64,000 nt of DNA from positions 1-64,000 of the forward strand of contig DATAWG010000025.1 of the NCBI GenBank assembly GCA_036267355.1, read 5' to 3'. Both the position numbers and the translations under genes were made by a program. The notes under the pieces are model-generated. The model did not search any database, was not told where the DNA came from, and was given only the letters and a program-made list of their open reading frames with translations. Numbering within the stretch: the stretch's first letter is position 1; the number at the start of each line of letters is the position of its first letter. Of this stretch, positions 37,101 through 47,303 are shown piece by piece. This DNA comes from Pirellulales bacterium (GTDB taxonomy: Bacteria; Planctomycetota; Planctomycetia; Pirellulales; DATAWG01).

Positions 37101-37344
37101 CGTTTTCCGCATCCGGCGACTTGTGGCATGCCAGGCAATTCTTGGCCAGCAGCGGAAGAATTTCCGTTTCGAAATTGATCGGCTGCGTGCGCCGCAACTC
37201 GGCGACGGGAATCTTCTGCGCAGCGATGGCGGCCGGTTTGGGAGATGGCTTCGTTGCCGGTTCGGCGGCGAAAACTGCCGTGGCTTGCACCACGATGGCA
37301 GCGATCATGCCGGCAATACCGAAACGAACCCCGCGAAAACGCAT
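34105..37344 (-). CDS. Cytochrome c-like/WD40 protein with central coiled coil
   Basis: A 1079-residue protein with a signal peptide (about 1-27) and a planctomycete-type cytochrome c domain with the heme motif CLACH near residue 72. A first WD40 block lies about residues 190-500, a long Ala/Glu/Lys-rich coiled coil about 505-720, and a second WD40 block about 725-1075, with repeats such as AVAWHPAGHLLATAGADRAV. It is last in the minus-strand set DUF1549/DUF1553, DUF1501, WD40. In-frame codons upstream of 37344 pass through a palindromic repeat and are rejected. It probably works in the periplasm. The family is common in planctomycetes and its function is unproven. Confidence 0.85.
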   Translation of the reverse strand: MRFRGVRFGIAGMIAAIVVQATAVFAAEPATKPSPKPAAIAAQKIPVAELRRTQPINFETEILPLLAKNCLACHKSPDAENDLILETPEAIRKGGDHGPAVIPGQSAKSLLLQMAAHEREPIMPPVDNKVAAVALAPQQLGLIKAWIDQGAQGSVGSIARAVQRTAPPAAAHPIMALAIAADDDYAACSRGDKLDIYNLHGPRLADELVDPALVARGRSAAHDDLIRSLTFSKDGDVLASGGFRTVKLWRRPHGSLDQEIVAPDSVRSIAASPAGSLLAIGTQSGTIELLDRSGKQSRKPLAGKHDAAVTALVFSQDGTRLYSGGLDKTIRIWEVASGNQIARQSAPAEIRAIALLSSGNRIASGDADNVIRIWDLATILKPPAGNKPPPPLRELKAHSKPITALAILAGGKAERLLSASEDGHVRIWDPATGGSLRDLDQGAPATAVAASADGRRILSTAANGNARLWDADDGKLIADMKESPLVSRAIARADGAWNYAQASIEYRKEELREAEETVKRETTALEEAKKAKTADEKAVVDKTAPAEKAIAARAAAEAKATETAAEFKTASDKMTAARTAAEQAGQKIEPLRKALEQARQAADKDKNNKDLAAARQTAEKSLADAEAAKRTADAALAPSTAAFRDAEQNKERTKQAAGDAADRAKQPERELQEAKNTLQGRISFIATATTVADRAKAAVPLAQQAVSQAESTAKQRQADRNKLVEAAKSQRPLRAAAFSPDRRFVAIAGDDGAIRLCDASNGMVIEILGSQSDGIGALVFAADGNLTAAPAAVATLRTISAAGEHKTGSPSNQKLRVWRMPGNWRLERTIGSEDDPSQLVDRVLSLDFSPDGKLLATGGGLAARSGQLKLWNVADGKLMREIPAAARDTIFGVRFSPDGQYLAVAAADRLLRVFRVADGSLVRTFEGHSSHVLAVAWHPAGHLLATAGADRAVKVWNFDTGAAVRTMRGDSYLLGDYKGEITSISFIGNTDHILTSSGDHTVRIHRTSSDRDVRAFKEGASFMHAAAATSDGKLILGGGHDGILHIWNGETGYPVLLLEPTGNPATIPSAAIFSSAVRR

Positions 37345-37368
37345 TGCGATGCTCGACGTGCCCGTAAC

Positions 37369-37535
37369 GTAGCAGGCACACTCCGTGTGCCGTCCGCCCT
37401 TGCTTGACGCCGCCGATTCTTCGAGAGCGCTGCCACTTGGCGACGGAAGATCGCAGACGATCAATTGGCTTGCGACGCGTCCCCGATGGCCAGCCGCAAT
37501 AGCACCGCCGACGGCACACGGAGTGTGCCTGCTAC
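37369..37535. repeat. Family A palindrome between DUF1501 and WD40 genes
   Basis: Copies GTAGCAGGCACACTCCGTGT and its complement ending GGAGTGTGCCTGCTAC lie 167 bases apart, with unrelated sequence between the arms. This copy has the longest interior of the three seen. It ends 25 bases upstream of the WD40 gene start. Confidence 0.85.
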
Positions 37536-37553
37536 GTTGACGCCGAATCCCGC

Positions 37554-38897
<1,344 letters not shown>

Positions 38898-38961
38898 GGC
38901 GAATCTCCTGGCGGAGCATGAAAGTGCGGGATGGTTATTATGCCAAAAATGGCGAGTTGCT

Positions 38962-39180
38962 GGGCTTACACTTCCTTGCTTGCGCTGCGGGCTAGTGCCG
39001 CGTCGGTTCAAAGATTTGGGATCGTGGGTCGGTAGTGAGGCGGCAAATCGCTTTGACCATCGCAAAATCCAGCGTTGAAGCAGCACTAGTAGCGGGGCGC
39101 CCTCGCTTACGCTTCGGGCTTGTGTCCTTGTTAGCGCTGCGGGCTCGTATTTCCTACACAAGCCCGAAGCGTTAGCGAGG
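38962..39180. repeat. Family B repeat cluster upstream of the DUF1501 gene
   Basis: At least four copies of the family B word, in both orientations, lie in this 219-base stretch. They include CTTGCTTGCGCTGCGGGCTAG, CCCTCGCTTACGCTTCGGGC, TTAGCGCTGCGGGCTCG and the inverted AGCCCGAAGCGTTAGCGAGG at 39161-39180. It occupies the gap between the DUF1549/DUF1553 and DUF1501 genes. In-frame codons that extend the DUF1501 gene through it are considered spurious. Confidence 0.75.
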
Positions 39181-39213
39181 AAGCGACTCCAATTGGCGGT
39201 GCGATCCGGCATT

Positions 39214-41538
39214 TTAGTGATCGAACAAAAACTCCTTCGAGTTGAGGAGCGTCCACAGCAAATCCTCGACGACGGGTTGCTTCTGCTTCGCACCATCGAC
39301 GAGCGCCACGGCATCGTGCAATTCGTCGGCCGATGGCGGCCGGCAAACCGTCAGCAAATACAGATCCCCCACGATCTCGGCCGACGATTTCTGTTCCTTG
39401 AGCAATCGGGCCACCGTTCCTTGCGGACTGGCAATCGCCGATTCCAATTCCGGCGCGAACATCATATACAGCACTTGCGATAGGTTCGGCTTGAGGTGCG
39501 TTTCGCAAACGCAGGGCGTATCGCGCCGCGATCGGCCGAAGATGTCGAGAAAATCGTTCGGCTCCGCTTCGGTCGGCAATTGGATGGCCCGTTTCACGTC
39601 GGGAAATTCGCGAAATTTCGTCGGCACTCCCGTGGCCGTGTCGATCGCGTCCATCAGCACTTGCGGCGACAGCCGCACTGGGTAGTGCCGGGCGTAGTTT
39701 TCCTTGTCCATCGCGTTCGCCGGCGTCGGCTCCGGGCTGAGCCCATACACGGCCGACTTCATCACGTTTTTCATCAACAATTTCAGATCGAAGCCATGCC
39801 GGCGCAAATCGTCGGCCAGCGCATCCAGCAGGGCCGGGTTCGTCGGCGGATTGGTGGCGCGAAGATCGTCGACCGCCTCGACCAGACCGCGATTCATGTA
39901 GTGGGCCCAAATACGGTTGGCGATTGCCCGGGCGAAATACGGGTTTTCCTTGGCGACCATCCAATCGACGAGTTTTTGTCGCGGATCTTGGCCTTTGACA
40001 AATGCACAATCGGCGCCGCCGAACGGCTTGGGGGTCGTCGTCTTGCCGGTGCGCGGGTTGGTGACCGAGCCATCGTCTTTCAGCCCGACCGTTTTCACCG
40101 GGCCATAGCCCATCGCATCGACCTTGGCGAAATAGGCCGCAAACTGCCAGTAGTCGTTTTGCGAGATTCGCTCGAACGGATGATTGTGGCAATGGGCGCA
40201 GGCCACGCGCAGGCCGAGAAACACTTGCGCCGTGTCTTCGACCCGATTTTGCGTCGTGTTGAGTTGTCGATACCAATCCATTTGCGGATGGTTTTCGATC
40301 TTTCCGCTGACGGCGATCAACTCGCGAGCAAACTTGTCGAACGGCATGTTCTTGGCAAACGCGTCGCGCAGCCAATCTTCGAACTTACGGCTATCGGCCT
40401 TGTGGCTACCGTCGACTTGCTTGTTGCGCAAGATGTCGCCCCATTGCTGCGACCAATAGATCGCATATTCGGGCCGCTCGAGCAGGCGATCGATCAATCG
40501 GTCGCGCTTGTCGGGCGATGCGTCGGCCAGAAAGTCGCGGGTTTCCTTCGGCGTCGGCAGCGTGCCGATCGCGTCCAGATATGCCCGCCGCAGAAACACG
40601 GCGTCGGTGGCCTGCGGACTGGGCGCCAGCCCGAGCTTGCGCCATTTTTCGAGCACGAGCCCGTCGATATAGTTTTTCGGCTGGAAGGCGGCGGCAGACA
40701 CGTCGGGCGGTTTGTCGGCATACGGCACCGTCATCCGCGACACGGCCACGATCCCCAGATAGCGGACCATCACCGCCGCGTCCCCCCTTTCACCGAGCGA
40801 GCGAACCAGGCCCTCGAACGAAACACTCAGATTCGCCGGCCGAAGGCTGAAATACTCGGCCAAGGCCGATGCATCGCGGGTGCTGCCGTCGCTATAGCGG
40901 GCGACGACTTTCAGTTGTAGGCTTTCGCCGGGCGCGAGGATTTTCTCCGCCGGCTCGACCGCGATCGACGCAAGCTGCGGCGCGCGATCGTCGCCCCAGG
41001 GCGTGCCGGCGGCGATCCATAGGCGAAGCTGCCGATAGGCGGCCGAATCGGCATCGAACCGCACTCCGCCACCATGCGGCACTTTGCCCGTCGGCTTCAG
41101 CAACATCAGCGATTCGTCGGGAGCGGTCCAAGAAATCCGCCGGCCGTCCCCTTCGTCGACCAGCGCGGAATAATCGGCCGGTGGATCGAAGCCGAACAGC
41201 GACAGTTTAAAACCATTCTGCCCGCTGCCGCGACCGTGGCATCCGCCGCTATTGCAGCCGTACTTGGTCAGCACCGGCACAATGTCGTTGACGAAGTTCA
41301 GATTCTGGCCCGCTGGTGCCGGCGAACCGGCAGCGACAGCGGGAGCCTGTTCAGCTTTCGGGGCCGCATGGGCCGGCTCTGTTCCGGTTGCCACCAGCCA
41401 GAGCAAGACGAGCGGGATGGCCGCGAGCGCGGCGCGAAGGCGCGGCAGCGCCCGGATTTGAAAGTAGAAGCAATTGAATCGCGCCATCGCTGGCACCGCG
41501 CCAAGGTGGGACGTGCGGGAACCAAGCCGATCAGCCAT
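39214..41538 (-). CDS. DUF1549/DUF1553 protein with cytochrome c-like motifs
   Basis: A 774-residue protein with an N-terminal export signal (about 20-58) and an unusual heme-type motif CNSGGCH (residues 95-101). An Ig-like domain follows (about 190-275). The DUF1549 part contains FLRRAYLDAIGTLPT, and CAHCH lies near residue 444. The DUF1553 part contains FARAIANRIWAHYMNRGLVE and ends LLNSKEFLFDH. An alternative start at 41487 would remove 17 residues. It lies upstream of the DUF1501 gene in the same orientation. These pairs are characteristic of planctomycetes and their substrates are unknown. Confidence 0.9.
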   Translation of the reverse strand: MADRLGSRTSHLGAVPAMARFNCFYFQIRALPRLRAALAAIPLVLLWLVATGTEPAHAAPKAEQAPAVAAGSPAPAGQNLNFVNDIVPVLTKYGCNSGGCHGRGSGQNGFKLSLFGFDPPADYSALVDEGDGRRISWTAPDESLMLLKPTGKVPHGGGVRFDADSAAYRQLRLWIAAGTPWGDDRAPQLASIAVEPAEKILAPGESLQLKVVARYSDGSTRDASALAEYFSLRPANLSVSFEGLVRSLGERGDAAVMVRYLGIVAVSRMTVPYADKPPDVSAAAFQPKNYIDGLVLEKWRKLGLAPSPQATDAVFLRRAYLDAIGTLPTPKETRDFLADASPDKRDRLIDRLLERPEYAIYWSQQWGDILRNKQVDGSHKADSRKFEDWLRDAFAKNMPFDKFARELIAVSGKIENHPQMDWYRQLNTTQNRVEDTAQVFLGLRVACAHCHNHPFERISQNDYWQFAAYFAKVDAMGYGPVKTVGLKDDGSVTNPRTGKTTTPKPFGGADCAFVKGQDPRQKLVDWMVAKENPYFARAIANRIWAHYMNRGLVEAVDDLRATNPPTNPALLDALADDLRRHGFDLKLLMKNVMKSAVYGLSPEPTPANAMDKENYARHYPVRLSPQVLMDAIDTATGVPTKFREFPDVKRAIQLPTEAEPNDFLDIFGRSRRDTPCVCETHLKPNLSQVLYMMFAPELESAIASPQGTVARLLKEQKSSAEIVGDLYLLTVCRPPSADELHDAVALVDGAKQKQPVVEDLLWTLLNSKEFLFDH

Positions 41539-41629
41539 CCCGGGGCCAGGCAGGAAACGGCCCGGGCGGCCTTTTTTACACGATCCTAAATATATCGGCT
41601 CGCCGCCATAAACGCAAACCGGGGGGAAG

Positions 41630-41752
41630 CAGGGGTCAGGGGCCGGGGGTCAGAGGCCAGCGAGAAACGGGGCGGATACAAAGCGCCGCTCGTGCGATCG
41701 TCGGCTTCTGTTCTCTGGCCCCTGTTCTCTGGCCCCTGCTGGCCCGTCTGCC
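41630..41752. repeat. Family F repeat GGGGTCAGGGGCC
   Basis: The words GGGGTCAGGGGCCGGGGGTC and AGAGGCCAG face TCTGGCCCCTGTTCTCTGGC, giving an inverted repeat around about 60 bases. It lies between the 3' end of the FecR-like gene and the DUF1549/DUF1553 gene. The related copy is at 25199-25245. Confidence 0.6.
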
Positions 41753-41753
41753 T

Positions 41754-44471
41754 TCAATCCTGCGACGGGTTTGGCGGGGGTGGGAGTGTGGCGGGGGGTT
41801 TGGGTGTCGGGGCGATTGGCGACGGCACTTCGTTTGGAAGCGGTTTTGCCGGCGGCTCAAGGCCTCGGGATGCGTCGGATTCGAGCGGCATATCTGGAGT
41901 CTTTGCAGCCGTCGCTTGGGCCTTGCTGGGGGGCGAGCCCTTCGGGACGATCAGCCCTTCTTTCAACTGCTCGCGCCAACGGCGAACCGGCTGGGCTCGA
42001 TTGGCGGCCGTCGCTTCGGGGCGATAATCAAACGTTTTGCCCACGATCTTTTGCAAGTTGTAAAAACTCAGCACACGAAAATCGAGGCTATCGTTGTCCA
42101 AATCGTCGACCAACACCGGGGCCGCGCCGGATTGCAACTGATCTTTGTTGTAGCCCCACAGCAGCCGATACAGATCGTCGCCATCCTTGCCGCGCTGCTT
42201 TTCGAACGTCGCCCGAACCTTCCCCGCCGTCACTGGGCCGCGGGCCAAAGCGGCTTGCAGCGATTCGATCTCCACCGGCCACACGGCCCGCTGATCGGGA
42301 TCGTTCAGCAGCGACGCGAAGGGGTCGAATTCATCGATCAGGGCCATCGAGCGCGCGGCGAGCGAACGGTTTTCCGCGCGGCGATGCTCGACCAGCTCTT
42401 TCAGCCCGACCGTGACCGACGTTTTGCTGTCCAATGTTTCGTTCATCACCTGCGATGCGCGGCTATCGAGCGGATTGATCGGATCGCTGACAAACCAATG
42501 GGGCAATTCACGGTCGCTGCCGGAAAAGTCGGCGCTGCTGCCGGCGAGCAGGATCCGGGCCGGCGCGGTGAGCTTTCCGCCATTCGGCAGCGACAACGGC
42601 TGGTTGGCCGGCGCGACGGCGCGCGCCGCCCCCGCCGCTCCCATTACGCCCGTCCAATCGATCTGGCCGGCGGTCGCATACAGCGCCACGGCCAGCTTGG
42701 GCAAACCGGTTTGCGGGTCGGTGCCGGGCACGAGAATATGCCGCATTTCGAGGGCCGCGGTGGCGTCGGGATCGAAGAACGTGAGCGTGCCGGCGGTGTC
42801 GCCGAGGATGAGTTTCAATCGCACGTCCGGCTTGCCGGGGGTGGACAAAATAAGCCGGCCATAATTTACGCCCACGACCGGCACTCCATCGGCATCGTAG
42901 CCGCTGAGGTCGATCATGGTTTCCGGCAAGAGTTGAATGGTCACGCCGGCGGAGAGCGTGATGGTTGGCCGAAAGGTCGGTAGCGCAAGCAACCGATCTT
43001 TGACGCCCAGCGTCATGCCGGGGCTAACGCGTTGCCATTCGGTTTGGCCCGCCGGTAGGCGCAACAATAGTTCTTGTTCGGACACCATTCGGCCGAGACG
43101 CTCGGAGAGGGGGCCGAATGTGGGGGCGGGCTTGGCATTCGCCGGATTCGCTGGAAGAGGGGCACCGCCGGGGGGTGCTGCGGTGCCGGCTATTTCATTT
43201 CGCCGTCCTGCTGGCGGTCCAGGAGGAACAGGGGGTGGACCGCCCGTCGGCCCTGGCGCGACGGCTCCTGGAACATTTCCCGTCGGCCCTGCTGCGGGGC
43301 CGACTTCGATTGGCCCGCCGACCACCGCGTTTGCCGGGGCCGGCCCGATGACCGGGCCGGGGCCGGGCGGCGGACCGGCCGGCGGCGCTTGCGAACCCGG
43401 CGGCAATGCCGCATTCGTCCCGCCATTCGTTCCCGCGATCGGTGGCGGCAACGCGGGCAATTGCCCGGTCGCGGATGGTGAGGCCGAACCCGGAGGAAGC
43501 GATCCGCTGGCGGGATTTACCGGACTGCCATTCGCGCCTGCAACCGGATTCGCCGTTGACGCTCCCGCGGGCGAAATCGGTGGAGGCAGCGGCGGCAGCG
43601 ACCCATTTCCGGCCGGATTGACGGTCGAGCCTGGCGCGACATTGCCGCCCGGAACAACAGCCGGCGGGACAGTATTTCCATTAATGGCGGGCCCGCCCTT
43701 GGCCGGCAGCGCTGGGTTATTGCCGTTAACTCCGTTCTTTGAATTGTCGTTTTGCGCAACATTCGCCGGCTTAAACCAGGGCAACCATTTGAGCGTCGGA
43801 TTGTTGTCCCAGCCAAACATGGCCAGAGAGATTGCGGCAAGCAAGCACACCGCCAATAGCACCGTGATCGCGATCGGCCAGAAGCGAGAGCGGCGCGACG
43901 CACGCAAATACTCGGGCACCTCCGGCCGCTGGCGAGCCGGCACGACATGCGCATCGTGCCCCCCGTCCAACGCAATTGTTCCCGCTCCAGCCGCCGCGGC
44001 CGCCGCCAATTCGGGCGGCTCGATGTCGGTTCGAGGCGGAGGGGTGGTTTCGTCGTCATCCACCCCCGCAATGCCCGTTTCCTGGCTGCGAGCGGCAAGG
44101 TCGTACATTCGCCGCCGCAAAGCCGGATCGACTTCCGCCGGTTCGCCGAGCACGAGGCTCAAAATCTGATGACAGGCTGCCACCTCCGCCAAATGCACAT
44201 TCGACTCGAGGCATACCCGTTCGAAATCGGGCACCCGTTCGCCCGACAGCACATTATCTAAATACTCGGCCACCGTGTTCGGATCGAGGCCCATGCCGCG
44301 GCCGGAGACTTTCGGCGCCCCCATGCGCATTTGCCGGGTGACATCGCGAATCCGATGCAACAGGTTCGTGGCGTATTCACTCTCCTCGATCTTCTGGCCG
44401 ACATCCTGGTGGTCGGCCGGCTCGAGGATGTCGTCCATATACGCCAGCATCGTTCGTAGCGTCAGTCGCAT
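41754..44471 (-). CDS. Large membrane protein with FecR-like exterior domain
   Basis: A 905-residue protein. The cytoplasmic N terminus (1-195) has a His/Cys-bearing segment HLAEVAACH (93-101), like anti-sigma factors. One transmembrane helix lies near 197-219. A very long Pro/Gly/Ala-rich segment follows (about 240-450). A FecR-like beta domain (about 450-640) contains LGVKDRLLALPTFRPTITLS and a helical C-terminal domain follows. The start at 44471 is preceded by GGAGC. It is probably an envelope sensor or structural protein and may control a sigma factor, but none is adjacent. The sigma factor at 47.3 kb is separated from it by three genes. Confidence 0.6.
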   Translation of the reverse strand: MRLTLRTMLAYMDDILEPADHQDVGQKIEESEYATNLLHRIRDVTRQMRMGAPKVSGRGMGLDPNTVAEYLDNVLSGERVPDFERVCLESNVHLAEVAACHQILSLVLGEPAEVDPALRRRMYDLAARSQETGIAGVDDDETTPPPRTDIEPPELAAAAAAGAGTIALDGGHDAHVVPARQRPEVPEYLRASRRSRFWPIAITVLLAVCLLAAISLAMFGWDNNPTLKWLPWFKPANVAQNDNSKNGVNGNNPALPAKGGPAINGNTVPPAVVPGGNVAPGSTVNPAGNGSLPPLPPPISPAGASTANPVAGANGSPVNPASGSLPPGSASPSATGQLPALPPPIAGTNGGTNAALPPGSQAPPAGPPPGPGPVIGPAPANAVVGGPIEVGPAAGPTGNVPGAVAPGPTGGPPPVPPGPPAGRRNEIAGTAAPPGGAPLPANPANAKPAPTFGPLSERLGRMVSEQELLLRLPAGQTEWQRVSPGMTLGVKDRLLALPTFRPTITLSAGVTIQLLPETMIDLSGYDADGVPVVGVNYGRLILSTPGKPDVRLKLILGDTAGTLTFFDPDATAALEMRHILVPGTDPQTGLPKLAVALYATAGQIDWTGVMGAAGAARAVAPANQPLSLPNGGKLTAPARILLAGSSADFSGSDRELPHWFVSDPINPLDSRASQVMNETLDSKTSVTVGLKELVEHRRAENRSLAARSMALIDEFDPFASLLNDPDQRAVWPVEIESLQAALARGPVTAGKVRATFEKQRGKDGDDLYRLLWGYNKDQLQSGAAPVLVDDLDNDSLDFRVLSFYNLQKIVGKTFDYRPEATAANRAQPVRRWREQLKEGLIVPKGSPPSKAQATAAKTPDMPLESDASRGLEPPAKPLPNEVPSPIAPTPKPPATLPPPPNPSQD

Positions 44472-44619
44472 CGAAAGCTCCAAGTACGGGAAATGCGTGC
44501 TATCGGTCCGCGGCAGGCAAAAAACCGCCGCTAAAGATAATAGTGGGCGCTCGCGGGGGCATCCGTACAAGAATCCACGCCGGCACGCCCGAGCGCCTGA
44601 CGTGCCCCGGACATTCGCG

Positions 44620-44964
44620 TTATCCCGGCGGCCATTTCATTTGGCGGCCGCCGAGCAGGTGCAAATGCAGCTGGTCGACCGTTTGGCCGCCGTCGGGACC
44701 GCAATTGACGACGACGCGATAGCCGCCGTCGAGTTGAAATTTTCGTGCCAGTTCGCGCGCCACTAGCAGCAGATGCCCCATCAACTCGCGATCGGCATCG
44801 CCGACATCCGCCAGCGAAGCGATCGGCTGCTTGGGCACGAGCAGCACATGCAGCGGCGCCTGCGGCGCGATATCGCGAAATGCCAGGCAGCAATCGTCTT
44901 CGTAAACGATCTCGGCCGGAATTTCCCGATCAATAATCCGCGCGAAGATGTTCTTACCGGGCAT
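44620..44964 (-). CDS. HIT family (HINT-like) nucleotide hydrolase
   Basis: A 114-residue protein with the HINT-type N terminus IFARIIDREIPAEIVYEDD, HVLLVPKQPI and the C-terminal GGQTVDQLHLHLLGGRQM. The usual histidine triad HxHxH is here QLHLH, so the first histidine is replaced by glutamine while the middle, catalytic one remains. HINT proteins hydrolyse purine phosphoramidates. Start codons up to 45072 are in frame, but the homologous part begins at 44964. Confidence 0.85.
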   Translation of the reverse strand: MPGKNIFARIIDREIPAEIVYEDDCCLAFRDIAPQAPLHVLLVPKQPIASLADVGDADRELMGHLLLVARELARKFQLDGGYRVVVNCGPDGGQTVDQLHLHLLGGRQMKWPPG

Positions 44965-45120
44965 GCTGATCCACTCGTGAGGATTGCCGTTCCATTGCGA
45001 TAATTGATCTGGGCGCCATGCCCCAGGCTTTGCATGGCCATGTTCCCGAGCGCGACGCACATGCCCACTCAAGGCAACCGCAGGGCCGTGGGCATGGCGC
45101 CTAACAACCGGCGCTCCGTT

Positions 45121-46206
45121 TCATTTGTCGAAAAAGTGATACTTCGGATTGTGCGGATCGAAATCGGCATCGGTCAGGCCGACGTTCAGTTTCAGGTTGA
45201 GATACGTGTAGGCTTCGTCGAGCGGCGGCTCGTCGCCAGACTTCTTGGGCCACATGTAGGCTGCGTAGCGAATCGGCACATTCAATTCGTCATCGATATA
45301 GATCTGCGCCTTGTGGAACAAGAAAGTGCGGCGCTCGATTGGATGCACGACTTCGATCAACGTACACACGCGGGTGTTGACCTTGGCATTCTTGAAAAAG
45401 TGGACTTCGATTTCGCCGAAGCCTCGGTCGCGCCGGGCGATTTCCAGCAGCCGCTGGGTGAGGGGCATCAGGCCCAGGTCGGTAATCGGATAGCGATTGT
45501 CGTGCATGGCGATTGGACCGGTCGGCGGCAGCTTGAGCATGCCGAGGCTGCGAGTCCATCCGCTGCCGTTGCGCACCAAAAGGTCGCCATCGTTGGCCCC
45601 CGCCACGTAGAGCACCTCACGACCGCGGATGTCGTCGGGCTTCAGAAAATCGAGGAATACGCTGAACGGTTGCTGGCGAATCTTGGCGGCCATGAATTGC
45701 GGCTCGCCGAGATTGCCGTCCAGGCGTTCTTGCTTGACGATCACGCACGTATAGTCTTTGACATCTTTTTGCAGATGGGCCAGCACTTTTTCCGCCATCC
45801 CGATTGCCGCGTCGAGCGGATGCCTTCCGGGAGTGGCGGTAGCGGCCGCGGTGTTCGGCGCCGCGGGCGAGGTGCTCGATACCGCCGGCGATCGCCTCGT
45901 GGCGGATGGTTGAGGTTGGCCTGCTGCCGTGCCCGGCGGAGAATTTTTCCCCCAGCCTTCGGATGGTGGCCGTCCGGCGGGTGGGTTTTGAGAACCGGGC
46001 GATCGCAGTGGATTCTCGGGGGCCGCGCTGTTCGCCCCGTTGGCGGGCTCTTGGCCAGGCGCAGCCGCCCGAACCGCAACGACCACGGCGATGGCGACTC
46101 CGGCCAAGATCGCCGCGACGATTATGAACGGAGCAAAACCGGTCGCGCCGCGCCTCGGTCGTTCGTTGCGGCGACGTTTGAGGTAGCGCGGGTCGAATCC
46201 ATTCAT
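45121..46206 (-). CDS. DUF1571 family membrane-anchored protein
   Basis: A 361-residue protein with a single membrane helix near residues 24-47, then a Pro/Ser/Ala-rich linker. The DUF1571 domain runs from about residue 130 to the end (DYTCVIVKQERLDGNLGEPQ, YAAYMWPKKSGDEPPLDEAY). The fold is seen mainly in planctomycetes and resembles outer-membrane lipoprotein-handling or sensor domains. No function is established. It lies between the HIT gene and the sigma-linked membrane gene on the minus strand. Confidence 0.8.
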   Translation of the reverse strand: MNGFDPRYLKRRRNERPRRGATGFAPFIIVAAILAGVAIAVVVAVRAAAPGQEPANGANSAAPENPLRSPGSQNPPAGRPPSEGWGKNSPPGTAAGQPQPSATRRSPAVSSTSPAAPNTAAATATPGRHPLDAAIGMAEKVLAHLQKDVKDYTCVIVKQERLDGNLGEPQFMAAKIRQQPFSVFLDFLKPDDIRGREVLYVAGANDGDLLVRNGSGWTRSLGMLKLPPTGPIAMHDNRYPITDLGLMPLTQRLLEIARRDRGFGEIEVHFFKNAKVNTRVCTLIEVVHPIERRTFLFHKAQIYIDDELNVPIRYAAYMWPKKSGDEPPLDEAYTYLNLKLNVGLTDADFDPHNPKYHFFDK

Positions 46207-46454
46207 CGCAGAGTCTCCGCCTGTAATCCGTCGATGTCAACGGCCCGATCCGCTCCGAGCGGTTGTTGCAGACCCCGCGCCCGGCCGATGGTCGGCTCGG
46301 AATGCGTCGCCTGGGTTGGCCAACTGATAGCGATGGCTAACCCCATGCCCAATTTCTATCCGGCGGGCATCGAAAAGACAACGACCGGCACGCTCGCTCG
46401 CTTTAGGGCCGTTTGGTCGTCGAACATCGAAAGCCGACGGCGCGAAGCGCATGC

Positions 46455-47303
46455 CTAACGCTTATCGCCAATTTGCGTTTCGCCGGGCTGCTTATCGCCG
46501 AGTTGCTTGCGCAAGCTAGCGACTTCTTCTTGAAGGGATTGGATTCGTCGCTGCGATTCGATTTCGGTGGCGTCGCGGGCCATCAACTCGGCCTGCAACT
46601 TATGAATCACTTTTTCAAAACCGCTTACTTGCAATCGCAGCATTTCGATCTGATCCACGGGCGGATGCCGTTCGACAGCGACCGGCTCAATCCCCACTTC
46701 CGCGACGCCCTGTGTATGCCGGATTGCGGCTGGATCTGGCTCCGACGCATTCTTCGGCGAGCCATGCGTTGCGACCATCGCCGGCGGGACAGGCGGAGCT
46801 GACGCTTCGTGCGAGCTCGGGCTCCGTTTGAGATCCACGGTTGCAGATGCAGTGATTGGAGCCGTGGTTATTGAAGGCGCGGTCGACCGCGACGATTCAT
46901 GGCGCCGTTCGACCTGCCAAACCAAAAGCGCCAGTCCCGCCACGCCGACCGCCGTGCTCTGCCACAACCATCGCCGCATCAAACGACGATCGCGAGCCGG
47001 CGATCCCTTGACGGTCGCATCGGGGGTTGAGCTGATTGCGGGCGCATAGCGCTCTGCAAGCGAATCGGCTTCGCCGCGCAAATGAGCTGCCAGTACCTGC
47101 ATCTCGGCCGAAAGGCCTGATTCCTCGCCGGCACTTGAATCGTTCATCGTTGAATCGCTCATTGCAAAACCGCGCGGGGAAAGATCGTGGCTGGCGCGGA
47201 CCCCATTTGAATCTTCCGGACCGCGCGGCGATATTATCGCGCGGTCGCGATTCTCGCCGGCCGGGTTGCCGGGCGAAAAAATCCGCGGCCTGTCAAAGGG
47301 CAT
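46455..47303 (-). CDS. Sigma-linked membrane protein with coiled-coil C terminus
   Basis: A 282-residue protein with a transmembrane helix at about 112-130 (WLWQSTAVGVAGLALLVWQV). The exterior region is rich in Ser/Pro and ends in a coiled coil (about 215-270). Its ATG overlaps the stop of the upstream ECF sigma gene (47293-47303) and follows GAGGATT, suggesting translational coupling and an anti-sigma role. The alternative ATG at 47162 would give 235 residues. No zinc-binding anti-sigma motif is seen, so the assignment rests on context. Confidence 0.6.
   Translation of the reverse strand: MPFDRPRIFSPGNPAGENRDRAIISPRGPEDSNGVRASHDLSPRGFAMSDSTMNDSSAGEESGLSAEMQVLAAHLRGEADSLAERYAPAISSTPDATVKGSPARDRRLMRRWLWQSTAVGVAGLALLVWQVERRHESSRSTAPSITTAPITASATVDLKRSPSSHEASAPPVPPAMVATHGSPKNASEPDPAAIRHTQGVAEVGIEPVAVERHPPVDQIEMLRLQVSGFEKVIHKLQAELMARDATEIESQRRIQSLQEEVASLRKQLGDKQPGETQIGDKR

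Noticed and set aside
38898-39314. N-terminal extension of the DUF1501 gene
   Set aside because: The extra codons read through family B repeats. The Tat leader begins after 38897 with a good ribosome-binding site.
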